Source: Streptomyces lasiicapitis (lineage in GTDB: Bacteria > Actinomycetota > Actinomycetes > Streptomycetales > Streptomycetaceae). Taken from it: a stretch of DNA of 64,000 nucleotides. The DNA lies in contig NZ_BMNG01000011.1 of the NCBI RefSeq assembly GCF_014646335.1, positions 1-64,000 on the forward strand, read 5' to 3'. The first letter of the stretch is position 1. Each line of letters opens with the position of its first letter. The notes beneath the pieces are model-generated. The model saw nothing but the letters and a program-made list of their open reading frames with translations. It searched no databases and was not told the DNA's origin. Shown piece after piece: positions 15,624 through 23,695 of the stretch. Made by a program: the position numbers and the translations under genes.

Positions 15624-17486
15624 ATGGAGACCGGCCGGTACGAGGACGTGCGGGAGGGTGTGCCGCGGCGGGTGCCCTGGGGGGATGTGCTGATCTCCGC
15701 CGTCGCCGCGGTGAGCTGGGCACTCATCGGCATGGCGGGCACGGCCGCGCTTGGGCTGCATCTGCTCGGCGCGGACGCGGCGGGGTCGCTCGGGCCGATG
15801 ACCGCGGCTGCCGTCGCGCTGGGCGTCGGCGGATCCATCACCCCTTCCGGTGATGTGTCGGCCTTCGGCCTCAAGGGCGCGGAGGCGACGACGGCGATCG
15901 AGGTGACACCGCTCGGGGTGAGTCTCGTGGGCGCCGTGTTGCTCGCCCACTTCTTCTTGCGTTCCTTGCGCAGTGCGGGAGTTGTGATCTCTCCGGCCGA
16001 ACTGGCCGCCCGCGCGGGCGCGGTGATCGTCCTTTTCCTCACCATGCTCGGCGGTCTCGCCTGGGCCGGACACGATGTCATCACGATCGACGGCAAACAG
16101 CTCGGCATCGACAAGGGAATCGACAAAGGCCTCGACAAAGGTCTGGACAATCTCCCCGGAGGTATCGCCGACCGGATTCCCGACGGCTTGAAGGACATCG
16201 GCGGCATCGGGGACATCGGCGGGCTGCTGCCCGACCGCCTGAATGATCTTGTCGAGGCGAAAGCCGCGGTGGGTTTCACCGTCGACACCGGGGCCACGCT
16301 GCTCGGCGGCGCGGTCTGGGTCGTCGTCGTACTGCTCATCGCCATGCTCGCCTCCCGCCGCACTCCGCTGCCGCCCGGACTCGGCGTCCTGCACCGCGTG
16401 GTGCGGCCCGCCGCTTCCGCGCTCGTCACGGTGGTGCTGATGGCCGTGGTCGCCGGGGTCGCGGCCGCGGGGTACGCGATGATCGGCGACGAGAATCCGA
16501 AGCGGATCGCGGGCGGCGCGCTGCTCGGCACGCCGAACGGTGTGTTCCTCGGGCTGCCCGTGGGGCTCTTCGTTCCGTACGACGGCGAGGTGTCGGGCCC
16601 GCTGGCGCGGTTCCTCCCCGACCCCGTGGACGATCTCCTGAGCGGCGACACGAACAAGCCACTGACGCTCGGGCGGCTCGCCGAACTGGACGGCCGGGTG
16701 TGGCTGCTCGCGGTGGCCGCGGTGCTGATGATGCTGTTCGCCGGGGTGCTTACGGCAGTGCGGAGCCCGTTGGTACGGGACGTGGGCGCCGTCGGCTTCG
16801 CCGTCCGCTGCGGGCTGTGGCTCGGCCTCGTCACCGCCGTCGCCCTGCCCCTGATGGCCTGGCTGACTGCCGTGTCGGCGGACGCTTCGATGTCGGTCTT
16901 CGGCTTCGACGCGTTCGGGGCGGGGCTTGAGCTGCACGGGAGGCTGGGGATGGCGGTGCTTCTCGGGGCCGTGTGGGGGGTGGCCGCGGGGGCGGCGGGG
17001 GCGTTGCTGGCGCGGGCTACGGGCGCGGCCGGCGGGCAGGCGGCGCCGTTGGCGCTGGCCCTGGCAGGGGTGGCTCCCGCCGGGGTCGGGCGGGACTCGG
17101 AGCCGGCGTCTCCTGTGCCTGGTCCCTACCGGGAGAGCACGCCTTACCGGCCGCCTCGGGCGGAGACGAATCCTTACCTGCGGGTGCCGGAGGAGGTACG
17201 GGACCGGGGGGTCGGGCCGGCGGGTTCGCCTGGCGGCGGGGCGGCTGGGCCTTCGGGTGCGGGGGCCAGGCGGGGTGCGCCTCTGCCTCCGCCTCCGTCG
17301 ACGGGCGGTCCGCCGCCGCGGGCGGGTGGGGTGCCTCCGCAGGCGCCTACGGTTGCGGGGCCGGTGCTGCCGCCGTCCGGGGAGCCCCCCAAGCGGGGAC
17401 GCCGCGGGCGCCGCGGGGAGGCGGGCTGGCCTCAGTCACCGCCTCCACCATCACCTCCGCCACCACCTCCGGGGCGGAAGGGCTGA
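15624..17486 (+). CDS. Streptophobe-family integral membrane protein
   Basis: A 620-residue protein of a family largely limited to Streptomyces. About ten hydrophobic helices lie between residues 20 and 480, with an extracytoplasmic loop containing repeated DKGIDKGLDKGLDN units near 155-175. A disordered Pro/Gly/Arg-rich tail (about 495-620) ends in poly-proline runs and GRKG. The function is unknown. ATG 15624 is preferred because it starts the conserved METGRYEDV-like N-terminus. The frame also continues upstream through a short-period repeat that would encode six successive Cys-x-x-Cys steps. The leader repeat and the tail both look fast evolving. Confidence 0.8.
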   Translation: METGRYEDVREGVPRRVPWGDVLISAVAAVSWALIGMAGTAALGLHLLGADAAGSLGPMTAAAVALGVGGSITPSGDVSAFGLKGAEATTAIEVTPLGVSLVGAVLLAHFFLRSLRSAGVVISPAELAARAGAVIVLFLTMLGGLAWAGHDVITIDGKQLGIDKGIDKGLDKGLDNLPGGIADRIPDGLKDIGGIGDIGGLLPDRLNDLVEAKAAVGFTVDTGATLLGGAVWVVVVLLIAMLASRRTPLPPGLGVLHRVVRPAASALVTVVLMAVVAGVAAAGYAMIGDENPKRIAGGALLGTPNGVFLGLPVGLFVPYDGEVSGPLARFLPDPVDDLLSGDTNKPLTLGRLAELDGRVWLLAVAAVLMMLFAGVLTAVRSPLVRDVGAVGFAVRCGLWLGLVTAVALPLMAWLTAVSADASMSVFGFDAFGAGLELHGRLGMAVLLGAVWGVAAGAAGALLARATGAAGGQAAPLALALAGVAPAGVGRDSEPASPVPGPYRESTPYRPPRAETNPYLRVPEEVRDRGVGPAGSPGGGAAGPSGAGARRGAPLPPPPSTGGPPPRAGGVPPQAPTVAGPVLPPSGEPPKRGRRGRRGEAGWPQSPPPPSPPPPPPGRKG

Positions 17487-17995
17487 GCGCGGGCCGGGGG
17501 TGTGGCGTAGGGCTGGGGCACGCCCCTACCCGCGCGGCATCGGCCCCGCCGACCTGGGCTGTGCCCCTCCGCACGTTGTAACGGCTCGGCCTTGAGGTGT
17601 GCCCCTCCCCACGCTGTAAACGGCACGGTCGACCTGGGCTGTGCCCACCCGTTGCCGCCCCTGGCGGCCCAGATGCCCACAGCGGAGGGGGCGGGCGGCC
17701 TCTCGCGGCACCGGAGGCCCGGCCTGCCCGTGGGGGCGGGTGGCCCGGTCGGGCGGCTCCGGCGTGAGGGTTGATGTTCCGGTGAACGGGTGGGAGAGAG
17801 CCGTCGCGGCAGCGGTGGGAGAGGGCCGTGCCCACCGTGCCGCAGGCGAAGGAACCCCGTAGCCCGGTAGGTGAACGTGGCCCCATTCGCCGGAAACCGC
17901 AGGGCAACGGGAGCCCCAGCGTCCGGGGGGAGGCCGTCCGAGGGCCGGACATCCCCACCGCCGCACAAGCGCGGCCAGCTACCGTGGGGATCACC
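17487..17995. other. Long intergenic region upstream of serB
   Basis: These 509 bases contain no credible gene; antisense frames across them extend from shadows of neighbours. They hold three imperfect copies of a G/C-rich unit (17553-17650), a GC-rich stretch around 17700-17760, and at the right end a -10-like TACCGT (17980-17985), 10 bases before the serB start. The rest shows no structure I can assign. Confidence 0.4.
17553..17650. repeat. Three imperfect tandem copies of a ~38-40 bp unit
   Basis: GACCTGGGCTGTGCCC occurs at 17551 and 17631, with a degenerate middle copy (TTGAGGTGTGCCCCTCC) near 17592. The first two units also share the segment GCACGTTGTAACGG / CCACGCTGTAAACGG. The unit resembles small interspersed repeats often seen between Streptomyces genes; its function is unknown. 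Confidence 0.6.
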
Positions 17996-19390
17996 ATGAG
18001 TGCCTCGACGCCACCCACGCACCCCGACGCGCCCACGCCGGAAGGCGCCCGCGCACCCGAGCCGGAGGGCACGCCCACGCCCACCCCGGCACCGGCCCGG
18101 GAAGCCGCCCCGACGGCCGCCCCGGAAGCCACCGCAGAAGACGCCCCCGTCGGCCAAGGCGCCCACCTCGGCCAAAGCCTCGGCGAAGGCGCCCACGCCA
18201 GCCTCCCCACCCTCCTCGTAAAGATCTTCGGCAAGGACCGCCCCGGCATCACCGCCGGCCTCTTCGACACCCTCGCCGCGTACTCCGTCGACGTCATCGA
18301 CATCGAGCAGGTCGTGACCCGTGGCCGGATAGTGCTGTGCGCCCTGGTCACCGCGCCGCCGGCCGGCATGGAGGGCGATCTGCGGGCCACGGTCCACAGC
18401 TGGGCGGAGTCCGTGAAGCTGCAGGCCGAGATCATCTCGGGCCGGGGCGACAACCGCCCGCGCGGCCTGGGCCGGTCCTTGGTCACGGTGCTCGGCCACC
18501 CGCTCAAGGCCGAGTCGACGGCGGCGATCGCCGCCCGCATCACGGGCACGGGCGGCAACATCGACCGCATCTTCCGCCTCGCCAAGTACCCCGTGACAGC
18601 GGTGGAGTTCGCCGTCTCCGGCACGGAGACCGAACCCCTGCGGACGGCGCTCGCGACGGAGGCGCACGCCCTCGGCGTGGACGTCGCGGTGGTGGCCGCG
18701 GGCCTGCACCGCCGCGCCCAGCGCCTGGTCGTGATGGACGTCGACTCGACCCTCATCCAGGACGAGGTGATCGAGCTCTTCGCCGCCCACGCGGGCTGCG
18801 AGGAGGAGGTCGCCGCCGTGACCACGGCGGCCATGCGCGGCGAACTCGACTTCGAGGAGTCCCTGCACGCCCGCGTCGCCCTGCTCAAGGGCCTGGACGT
18901 CTCGTCCGTGGACAAGGTCAGGACCGAGGTCCGGCTGACCCCGGGCGCCCGCACCCTCATCCGCACCCTCAAGCGCCTCGGCTATCAGGTCGGCGTCGTC
19001 TCGGGCGGCTTCACCCAGGTCACCGACGACCTCAAGGAGCGTCTCGGCCTGGACTTCGCCCACGCCAACACCCTGGAGATCGTCGACGGCAAGCTCACCG
19101 GCAGGGTGACCGGCGAGATCGTGGACCGCGCGGGCAAGGCGCGGCTCCTTCGCCGCTTCGCCGCCGAAGCGGGCGTACCGCTGGAGCAGACCGTGGCGAT
19201 CGGTGACGGCGCCAACGACCTGGACATGCTCAACGCCGCCGGCCTGGGCGTCGCCTTCAACGCCAAGCCGATGGTCCGCGAGGCCGCGCACACCGCTGTG
19301 AACGTGCCCTTCCTCGACACCGTCCTGTACCTCCTGGGCATCACCCGCGAAGAGGTCGAGGCCGCGGACATGCACCTGGACCACGACTAG
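17996..19390 (+). CDS. serB: Phosphoserine phosphatase SerB with N-terminal ACT domains
   Basis: A 464-residue enzyme for the last step of serine synthesis, phosphoserine to serine. The first ~65 residues are a disordered Pro/Ala/Thr-rich extension. ACT-type regulatory domains follow (about 75-235, starting LPTLLVKIFGKDRPGITAGL). The HAD catalytic domain has VVMDVDSTLIQDEVIE (nucleophile Asp), SGGFTQV, and GDGANDLDML near 400. The start is at ATG 17996; a -10-like TACCGT ends 10 bases before it and no ribosome site is seen, so the transcript may be leaderless or nearly so. A terminator follows 27 bases after the stop. Confidence 0.92.
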   Translation: MSASTPPTHPDAPTPEGARAPEPEGTPTPTPAPAREAAPTAAPEATAEDAPVGQGAHLGQSLGEGAHASLPTLLVKIFGKDRPGITAGLFDTLAAYSVDVIDIEQVVTRGRIVLCALVTAPPAGMEGDLRATVHSWAESVKLQAEIISGRGDNRPRGLGRSLVTVLGHPLKAESTAAIAARITGTGGNIDRIFRLAKYPVTAVEFAVSGTETEPLRTALATEAHALGVDVAVVAAGLHRRAQRLVVMDVDSTLIQDEVIELFAAHAGCEEEVAAVTTAAMRGELDFEESLHARVALLKGLDVSSVDKVRTEVRLTPGARTLIRTLKRLGYQVGVVSGGFTQVTDDLKERLGLDFAHANTLEIVDGKLTGRVTGEIVDRAGKARLLRRFAAEAGVPLEQTVAIGDGANDLDMLNAAGLGVAFNAKPMVREAAHTAVNVPFLDTVLYLLGITREEVEAADMHLDHD

Positions 19391-19417
19391 GGCGCGCTCC
19401 CCCGGACACGGCACAGA

Positions 19418-19442
19418 GCCCGGCGCCCCCTCGGCGCCGGGC
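19418..19442. terminator. Terminator between serB and sixA
   Basis: Stem GCCCGGCGCC (19418-19427) with GGCGCCGGGC (19433-19442) and a 5-base loop, between convergent genes. CCTCTC follows on the plus strand. Confidence 0.7.
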
Positions 19443-19473
19443 CCTCTCATGGGTCGGGAAAGCTGGTCTGCCG

Positions 19474-19992
19474 TTACTCCGACGGCGCCCAGTAGTCCAC
19501 CAGGGTCGCGGTGCCCGGCTCCAGGGCCTTCCACGATCCGGTGTACGTCAGGACGGCGTAGGCCGACGTCGGGAAGCCGCGGCGGTTCATCCGCACCTGG
19601 GCGTCGCCCTCGGCTTCACCTGCCAGGACGTCGGCGAGGCCGTGGACTCCCGGGTTGTGGCCGATCAGGATGAGGTCCCGCACGTCGTCGGGGGTTTCGT
19701 TGAGCACGGCGATCAGCTCGCCGGGTGAGGCTTCATAGATCCGGTCCTCGTACACCGTCCGAGGCCGCTCCGGGAGCTCATGGACGGCGAGCTTCCAGGT
19801 CTCGCGGGTCCTGGCGGCGGTCGAGCAGAGGGCCAGGTCGAAGGCGATGCCGGTCGCGGCGAGCTGGCGGCCGGCGACGGGGGCGTCCCGGCGGCCGCGG
19901 TCGGCGAGCGGGCGCTCGTGGTCGGAGATCTCGGGCCAGTCGGCCTTCGCATGCCGGAAGAGGACAATCCTGCGGGGTTCTGCGACGCTCAT
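19474..19992 (-). CDS. SixA-type histidine phosphatase
   Basis: A 172-residue member of the histidine phosphatase superfamily. The RHG-type motif LFRHAKADWP near residue 11 holds the phosphoacceptor histidine. CSTAARTRETW follows at about 58, and the second catalytic histidine lies in LILIGHNPGVHGLAD. E. coli SixA dephosphorylates histidine phosphotransfer proteins, but many actinobacterial members probably act on other phosphohistidine or small substrates. The ATG at 19992 gives the compact family N-terminus. The gene is convergent with serB; no operon partner is visible downstream. Confidence 0.88.
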   Translation of the reverse strand: MSVAEPRRIVLFRHAKADWPEISDHERPLADRGRRDAPVAGRQLAATGIAFDLALCSTAARTRETWKLAVHELPERPRTVYEDRIYEASPGELIAVLNETPDDVRDLILIGHNPGVHGLADVLAGEAEGDAQVRMNRRGFPTSAYAVLTYTGSWKALEPGTATLVDYWAPSE

Positions 19993-20189
19993 ACATTCCA
20001 GCTTCGCATGAAACACGCCACCGGGCGCAGGGAGTTGACGGGCTCCGCCAGCAAGGGTGACGGGGCTTTCGTCACGTGACGCACGAGGTGGGGGCCCTGC
20101 CGACGCCGCTCCGGGCGCCGCGCACGCCCTCGCTCACGATCTTCGGGCCGGTCCAGGGGGGCAGGGACCGGAAGGCGTCGCGCCGGGGA

Positions 20190-20411
20190 TCAGGCCGCGA
20201 TGCGCAGCAGGTCCCTGACTCGCTCCAGCAGGTCCGACACCGCGGGCTCGCTGCTCGCCGCGTGGGCATCGGCCGGGTTCAGTATCAGCAGGAGCAGGGC
20301 CGCGAAGGCGATGGCGGGCAGCGCGATGGCCCACCAGGGAAGCTGGATCTCGATGCCGGCCGGCTTCGCCTGGTCCGCCGGGTCGCGTCGAGTGTGCGCA
20401 CGGGCCGACAT
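20190..20411 (-). CDS. Small conserved single-pass membrane protein
   Basis: A 73-residue protein I know only as a conserved Streptomyces hypothetical. A basic N-terminus (SARAHTRRDPADQ) is followed by KPAGIEIQLPWWAIALPAIAFAALLLLIL, a single membrane helix at about residues 28-45, and a short amphipathic tail (VSDLLERVRDLLRIA). The ATG at 20411 is chosen because GGAGG lies 5-6 bases upstream; the frame also permits an earlier ATG at 20459. It is monocistronic. No catalytic residues are apparent. The N-terminus is probably cytoplasmic by the positive-inside rule. Confidence 0.65.
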   Translation of the reverse strand: MSARAHTRRDPADQAKPAGIEIQLPWWAIALPAIAFAALLLLILNPADAHAASSEPAVSDLLERVRDLLRIAA

Positions 20412-20600
20412 GCCGCCTCCATGGTCTTCGAGTGCTTCGCGCCGCGTCTTCGCGGCCACATCTCGAAGGTACGGAGTCCGGCTCCCTCAACCCATCCGGT
20501 GATCCACCCAGTTAACCCTGACACTGACCCCCTAGGGGATGGTGGTGCTAGCCCCACCATCCGGTCGACGCGGGGGTGAGCCCCGCCTGCTGAGGGGTCG

Positions 20601-20717
20601 TCAGGGCGAGGCCACCGTCGCGACGATTCCGATGATCACGGTGATGGCCAGCATCGCGCCGAGCACGATCAGGAGCTTCTTCTGGCCGTTCTGGGGGTTC
20701 GGGTCGAGCACTGGCAT
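20601..20717 (-). CDS. SGM_5486-family transporter-associated mini-protein
   Basis: A 38-residue protein, MPVLDPNPQNGQKKLL followed by one hydrophobic helix and the end ATVASP. I recognise it as the short family found beside major facilitator genes in streptomycetes. It lies directly downstream of the MFS gene on the same strand, 43 bp after its stop, which fits a transporter-associated role. It would span the membrane once (about residues 14-35). Its biochemical role is unknown; it could stabilise the transporter. Confidence 0.8.
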   Translation of the reverse strand: MPVLDPNPQNGQKKLLIVLGAMLAITVIIGIVATVASP

Positions 20718-20760
20718 GGGCCAAGTCTCGCACCCCGCGCGCGGACCGCGACCGTCGGGG

Positions 20761-22263
20761 TCAGGCCCCCGCCGGAGCGGCCGCCGCCTTCGCCGCCACC
20801 TCGTCCTCGACGGTGCGGTCGCGGCCCGCCAGGATGCCGACGGCGATCTGCGGCACCATCAGGCACGCCATGAGCGCGATGGGCAGGCCCCAGCCGCCGC
20901 TGTGCTGGTAGAGCACGCCGACGAGCAGCGGGCCCGGGATCGAGATCAGATAGCCGGTGCTCTGCGCGAAGGCGGAGAGCTTGGCCACGCCCACGCTGCT
21001 CCTGGCGCGCATGCCGACCATCGTGAGGGCCAGCGGGAAGGCGCAGTTGGAGACGCCGCACAGCAGCGCCCACGCCCAGGCGCCGCCCGCCGGGGCGAAG
21101 TACAGGCCCGCGTACCCGGCGAGGCCGCAGGCGCCGAGGGCGACCACCACGGGACCCTGGTGGGACAGTCGCGTCGCCACGCGCGGGATGACGAAGGCGA
21201 GGGGCACGCCCATGGCCATCGTGACGGCGAGCAGCACACCGGCCTCGCCGGCCGGCACGCCCGCGTCCCGGAAGATCTGCGGCAGCCAGCCCATGGTGAT
21301 GTACGCGGCGGTGGCCTGGAGGCCGAAGAAGCAGGCCAGCGCCCAGGCGGTACGGCTGTGCGTGATGCGCATGCCCTCGTCCTCGCGCGGAGCGGCCGAC
21401 GGCTTCCGCCCGGTGGCGGCACCCTCCCGCCCGGTGGCGGCACCCTCCCGCCCGGCGGCGGCCCGCTCCTGCCCGGCCACGGCCGGGTCCGCACCACGCC
21501 GGCGGGCCAGCGGGATCCACGGCACCACGGCGACGACGGCGAGCGCCGCCCACACGGCGAGTCCGGTGCGCCAACTGCCGCCCAGGGCGTCGGTCACCGG
21601 CACCGTGACGGCGGCGGCCAGCGAGGTGCCGAGCGCGAGGGCCATCGAGTACAGGCCGGTCATCGAGCCGACGCGGTCCGGGAACCAGCGCTTGACGATC
21701 ACCGGCATCAGGACGTTGCTGACGGCTATGCCCATCAGCGCGAGCCCACTCGCGGCCAGGAAGCCGACGGTGCCGCCAAGGAAGGGACGTATCAGCAGGC
21801 CCGTGGCGATGGCCGCCATGCCCGCGCACACCACGGCGCTGGGGCCGAAGCGCCGGGCGAAGCGCGGCGCGAGGCTCCCGAAGACCGCGAAGCACAGCGG
21901 CGGCACGGAGGTGAGGAGGCCGGCCAGGGTGCCGCTCATGCCGAGCCCGTCGCGCACCTCTTCGAGGAGCGCGCCGAGGCTGGTGATGGCGGGCCGCAGG
22001 TTGAGGGCCGCGAGGACGATGCCGACGACGACCAGCCGCGTCGCCCACGCGCGCGTGGCGGACGCTTTCTCGGCCGCGGCGGCCGCTGCGGCGGACTCCG
22101 CGTGGGCCTGCCCGTTGCCGCCCCCGGCACCGGTGCGGGCCACCGGGACCTCGGAGCCCGCCGACGTCACCGCCATGGCCTCCGTAACCGCCGTCGCCTC
22201 CGTAGTCGTCGCCTTCGTAGTCGTCATCTTCGTGGTCGTCGTCTTCGCTTCCTCGCTCGCCAT
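20761..22263 (-). CDS. MFS transporter, CynX/NimT type
   Basis: A 500-residue permease with about 12 membrane helices. The signature LRPAITSLGALLEEV after helix 1 is typical of the cyanate/2-nitroimidazole (CynX/NimT) branch. A central loop holds tandem GREGAATGREGAATGRK units. The N-terminal ~70 residues are Thr/Ala-rich and low-complexity (TTTTKMTTTKATTTE). ATG 22263 is chosen over ATGs at 22302 and 22275 because TATGAT lies 7 bases before it and a palindromic operator covers the upstream candidate, so a leaderless start is likely. It is divergent from a GntR regulator. The substrate is unknown. Confidence 0.85.
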   Translation of the reverse strand: MASEEAKTTTTKMTTTKATTTEATAVTEAMAVTSAGSEVPVARTGAGGGNGQAHAESAAAAAAAEKASATRAWATRLVVVGIVLAALNLRPAITSLGALLEEVRDGLGMSGTLAGLLTSVPPLCFAVFGSLAPRFARRFGPSAVVCAGMAAIATGLLIRPFLGGTVGFLAASGLALMGIAVSNVLMPVIVKRWFPDRVGSMTGLYSMALALGTSLAAAVTVPVTDALGGSWRTGLAVWAALAVVAVVPWIPLARRRGADPAVAGQERAAAGREGAATGREGAATGRKPSAAPREDEGMRITHSRTAWALACFFGLQATAAYITMGWLPQIFRDAGVPAGEAGVLLAVTMAMGVPLAFVIPRVATRLSHQGPVVVALGACGLAGYAGLYFAPAGGAWAWALLCGVSNCAFPLALTMVGMRARSSVGVAKLSAFAQSTGYLISIPGPLLVGVLYQHSGGWGLPIALMACLMVPQIAVGILAGRDRTVEDEVAAKAAAAPAGA

Positions 22264-22288
22264 GAGAGCCATCATAGAATCATGGGAT

Positions 22289-22304
22289 GATTGGCTGTCC
22301 AATC
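22289..22304. promoter_or_regulatory. Operator-like palindrome between MFS and GntR genes
   Basis: GATTGG-CTGT-CCAATC is a perfect 6+6 inverted repeat, 26 bp upstream of the proposed MFS start and 76 bp upstream of the GntR start. FadR-subfamily regulators bind short palindromes of this size. The neighbouring ATCATGGGATGATT adds a second partial repeat. Confidence 0.5.
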
Positions 22305-22379
22305 CATTGAGCCCGCGGCCCCCTGCCGCGTGCTCCGCCCGACCGCCCGTCCGCTCGTCCGCTCGTCCGAAGGAACGTC

Positions 22380-23066
22380 ATGCCCCTGACCACGCCTCGC
22401 CGCTCGGCCCTCTCCGAGCAGGTCATCTCCGAGCTGCGCAACCAGATCTCGTCCGGCGAGTGGCCGGTGGGCTCCCGTATCCCGACCGAGCCCGAGCTGG
22501 TCGAGCAGCTCGGTGTGGCACGGAACACGGTGCGCGAGGCGGTCCGCGCCCTGGCCCACAACGGCCTGCTCGACATCCGGCAGGGCTCGGGCACCTATGT
22601 GGTCGCGACCAGCGAGCTGGCGGGCGTGATGCAGCGCAGGTTCGCCGACGCGAGCCCCCGGCACATCGCGGAGCTGCGCGCCACGCTGGAGTCGAGCGCG
22701 GCGAAGCTGGCCGCCGAACGGCGCACCGACCGCGATCTGCGGCAGCTCGACACCCTGCTCGCGCGCCGCGAGGAGGCGTGGGCGTCGGGCGACGCCGAGG
22801 CGTTCGTGGCGGCCGACACGACGCTGCACCTGGCCGTGGTGGCCGCGTCCCACAACGACGTCATGACGGCCATGTACGCGGACCTCGGCGAGGTGCTGCG
22901 GGACTGGCTGCGCGAGGACATCGGCCGTGAGCTGACCCCGGAGGCGCACATGGACCACAGCCGGCTCGTGGAGGCGATCCGCGCGCGGGACGCGGAGGCC
23001 GCGGCGGCGGAGGCGGCGAGCTATCCGTACCTGTGCCGCCCGGAACGCCTCGCGGCGGACGGCTGA
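22380..23066 (+). CDS. GntR/FadR-family transcriptional regulator
   Basis: A 228-residue regulator. The N-terminal winged HTH (about 5-72) contains ISSGEWPVGSRIPTEPELVEQLGVARNTVREAVRALAHNGLL and the wing RQGSGTYV. The C-terminal all-helical FCD domain (about 90-215) has acidic and histidine residues placed to bind a metal or carboxylate ligand (DTTLHLAVVAASHND, HMDHSRLVEAI). FCD-type regulators usually sense organic acids and control adjacent transport or catabolism. The MFS gene is divergent from it, with a palindrome between them. The start is ATG 22380, with GAAGG about 5 bases upstream. Confidence 0.92.
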   Translation: MPLTTPRRSALSEQVISELRNQISSGEWPVGSRIPTEPELVEQLGVARNTVREAVRALAHNGLLDIRQGSGTYVVATSELAGVMQRRFADASPRHIAELRATLESSAAKLAAERRTDRDLRQLDTLLARREEAWASGDAEAFVAADTTLHLAVVAASHNDVMTAMYADLGEVLRDWLREDIGRELTPEAHMDHSRLVEAIRARDAEAAAAEAASYPYLCRPERLAADG

Positions 23067-23112
23067 GGCTCGACCGGCTGACGGTTAAGGCTCCACGGCT
23101 GACGGCTGACAG

Positions 23113-23133
23113 CCCCCCCCCCCCCCCCCCCCC
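23113..23133. repeat. Homopolymer of 21 cytosines
   Basis: An uninterrupted run of 21 C, preceded by short GGCTGACGG repeats (23091-23110), between the GntR stop and the tail of a convergent small gene. Such runs slip during replication and sequencing, so the true length may differ. Confidence 0.85.
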
Positions 23134-23138
23134 GGCCC

Positions 23139-23537
23139 TCAGCGCTGATGGCTGACCCAGACCGACCGGATCTCCTTCCAGCACCGCCCGGTGAGCCGCA
23201 CGGTCGCGGCAGGTCCCGCCGCGACCGGATGGCTGTCGCTGTCGACGTCCCACCAGCGGTCGCACTCGACGTGCAGCCGGACCCGGTCGGTCTCGGGGTA
23301 GGGGTTGTGGCAGTACGCGACGGCGGTGGACCCCTGGACGCTGCTGCGGCACTCGGCGCCGAACGGCCGGTCGTCGGGCGCCGGTTGCGCGGGTTGCGCC
23401 GGTTGCGCCGCCTCACCCCCGCGCCCGCCCTCGGCGCGGTGGGTCACGGCCCCGCCGGCCCCGTGCGACACGGCGTCGTAGGGCAGGGCGACCAGGAGGG
23501 CGAGGGCGGCGAGCACCGCACCAGGTGACCAGCGCAC
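23139..23537 (-). CDS. Small secreted protein of unknown function
   Basis: A 132-residue protein with a probable Sec signal (about 1-24: VLAALALLVALPYDAVSHG). A short low-complexity stretch follows (AQPAQPAQPAP), then a compact C-terminal domain with four cysteines (in AECRSS, AYCHN, VECDRW and GRCWKE) and several tryptophans, likely disulfide-bonded outside the cell. I do not recognise the family. The start is GTG 23537. The 3' end lies only 5 bases from the 21-C homopolymer. Monocistronic; the FabI terminator is just upstream. Confidence 0.6.
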   Translation of the reverse strand: MRWSPGAVLAALALLVALPYDAVSHGAGGAVTHRAEGGRGGEAAQPAQPAQPAPDDRPFGAECRSSVQGSTAVAYCHNPYPETDRVRLHVECDRWWDVDSDSHPVAAGPAATVRLTGRCWKEIRSVWVSHQR

Positions 23538-23591
23538 ACTTCAGGGTGCGCGGTCCGGGCCCGCCCCCGCCCGGTCAGACGGCCGAACGGG

Positions 23592-23632
23592 CGACGCCCC
23601 GCCTCCCGCGCACTGCGGGAAACGGGGCGTCG
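23592..23632 (-). terminator. Terminator after fabI
   Basis: Outer stem CGACGCCCCG (23592-23601) with CGGGGCGTCG (23623-23632), an internal CC/AA bulge, and inner stem TCCCGC/GCGGGA. It lies 60-100 bp past the fabI stop on the minus strand. Confidence 0.65.
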
Positions 23633-23695
23633 GCCACGTACAGAGAAGACGCACGACAACCAAAGAAGACGTACGACAACGTACGAAGATCCTGC

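Noticed and set aside
17432..19534. 700-codon minus-strand frame over serB
   Set aside because: It is antisense to a clear SerB with catalytic motifs; the translation shows no motif.
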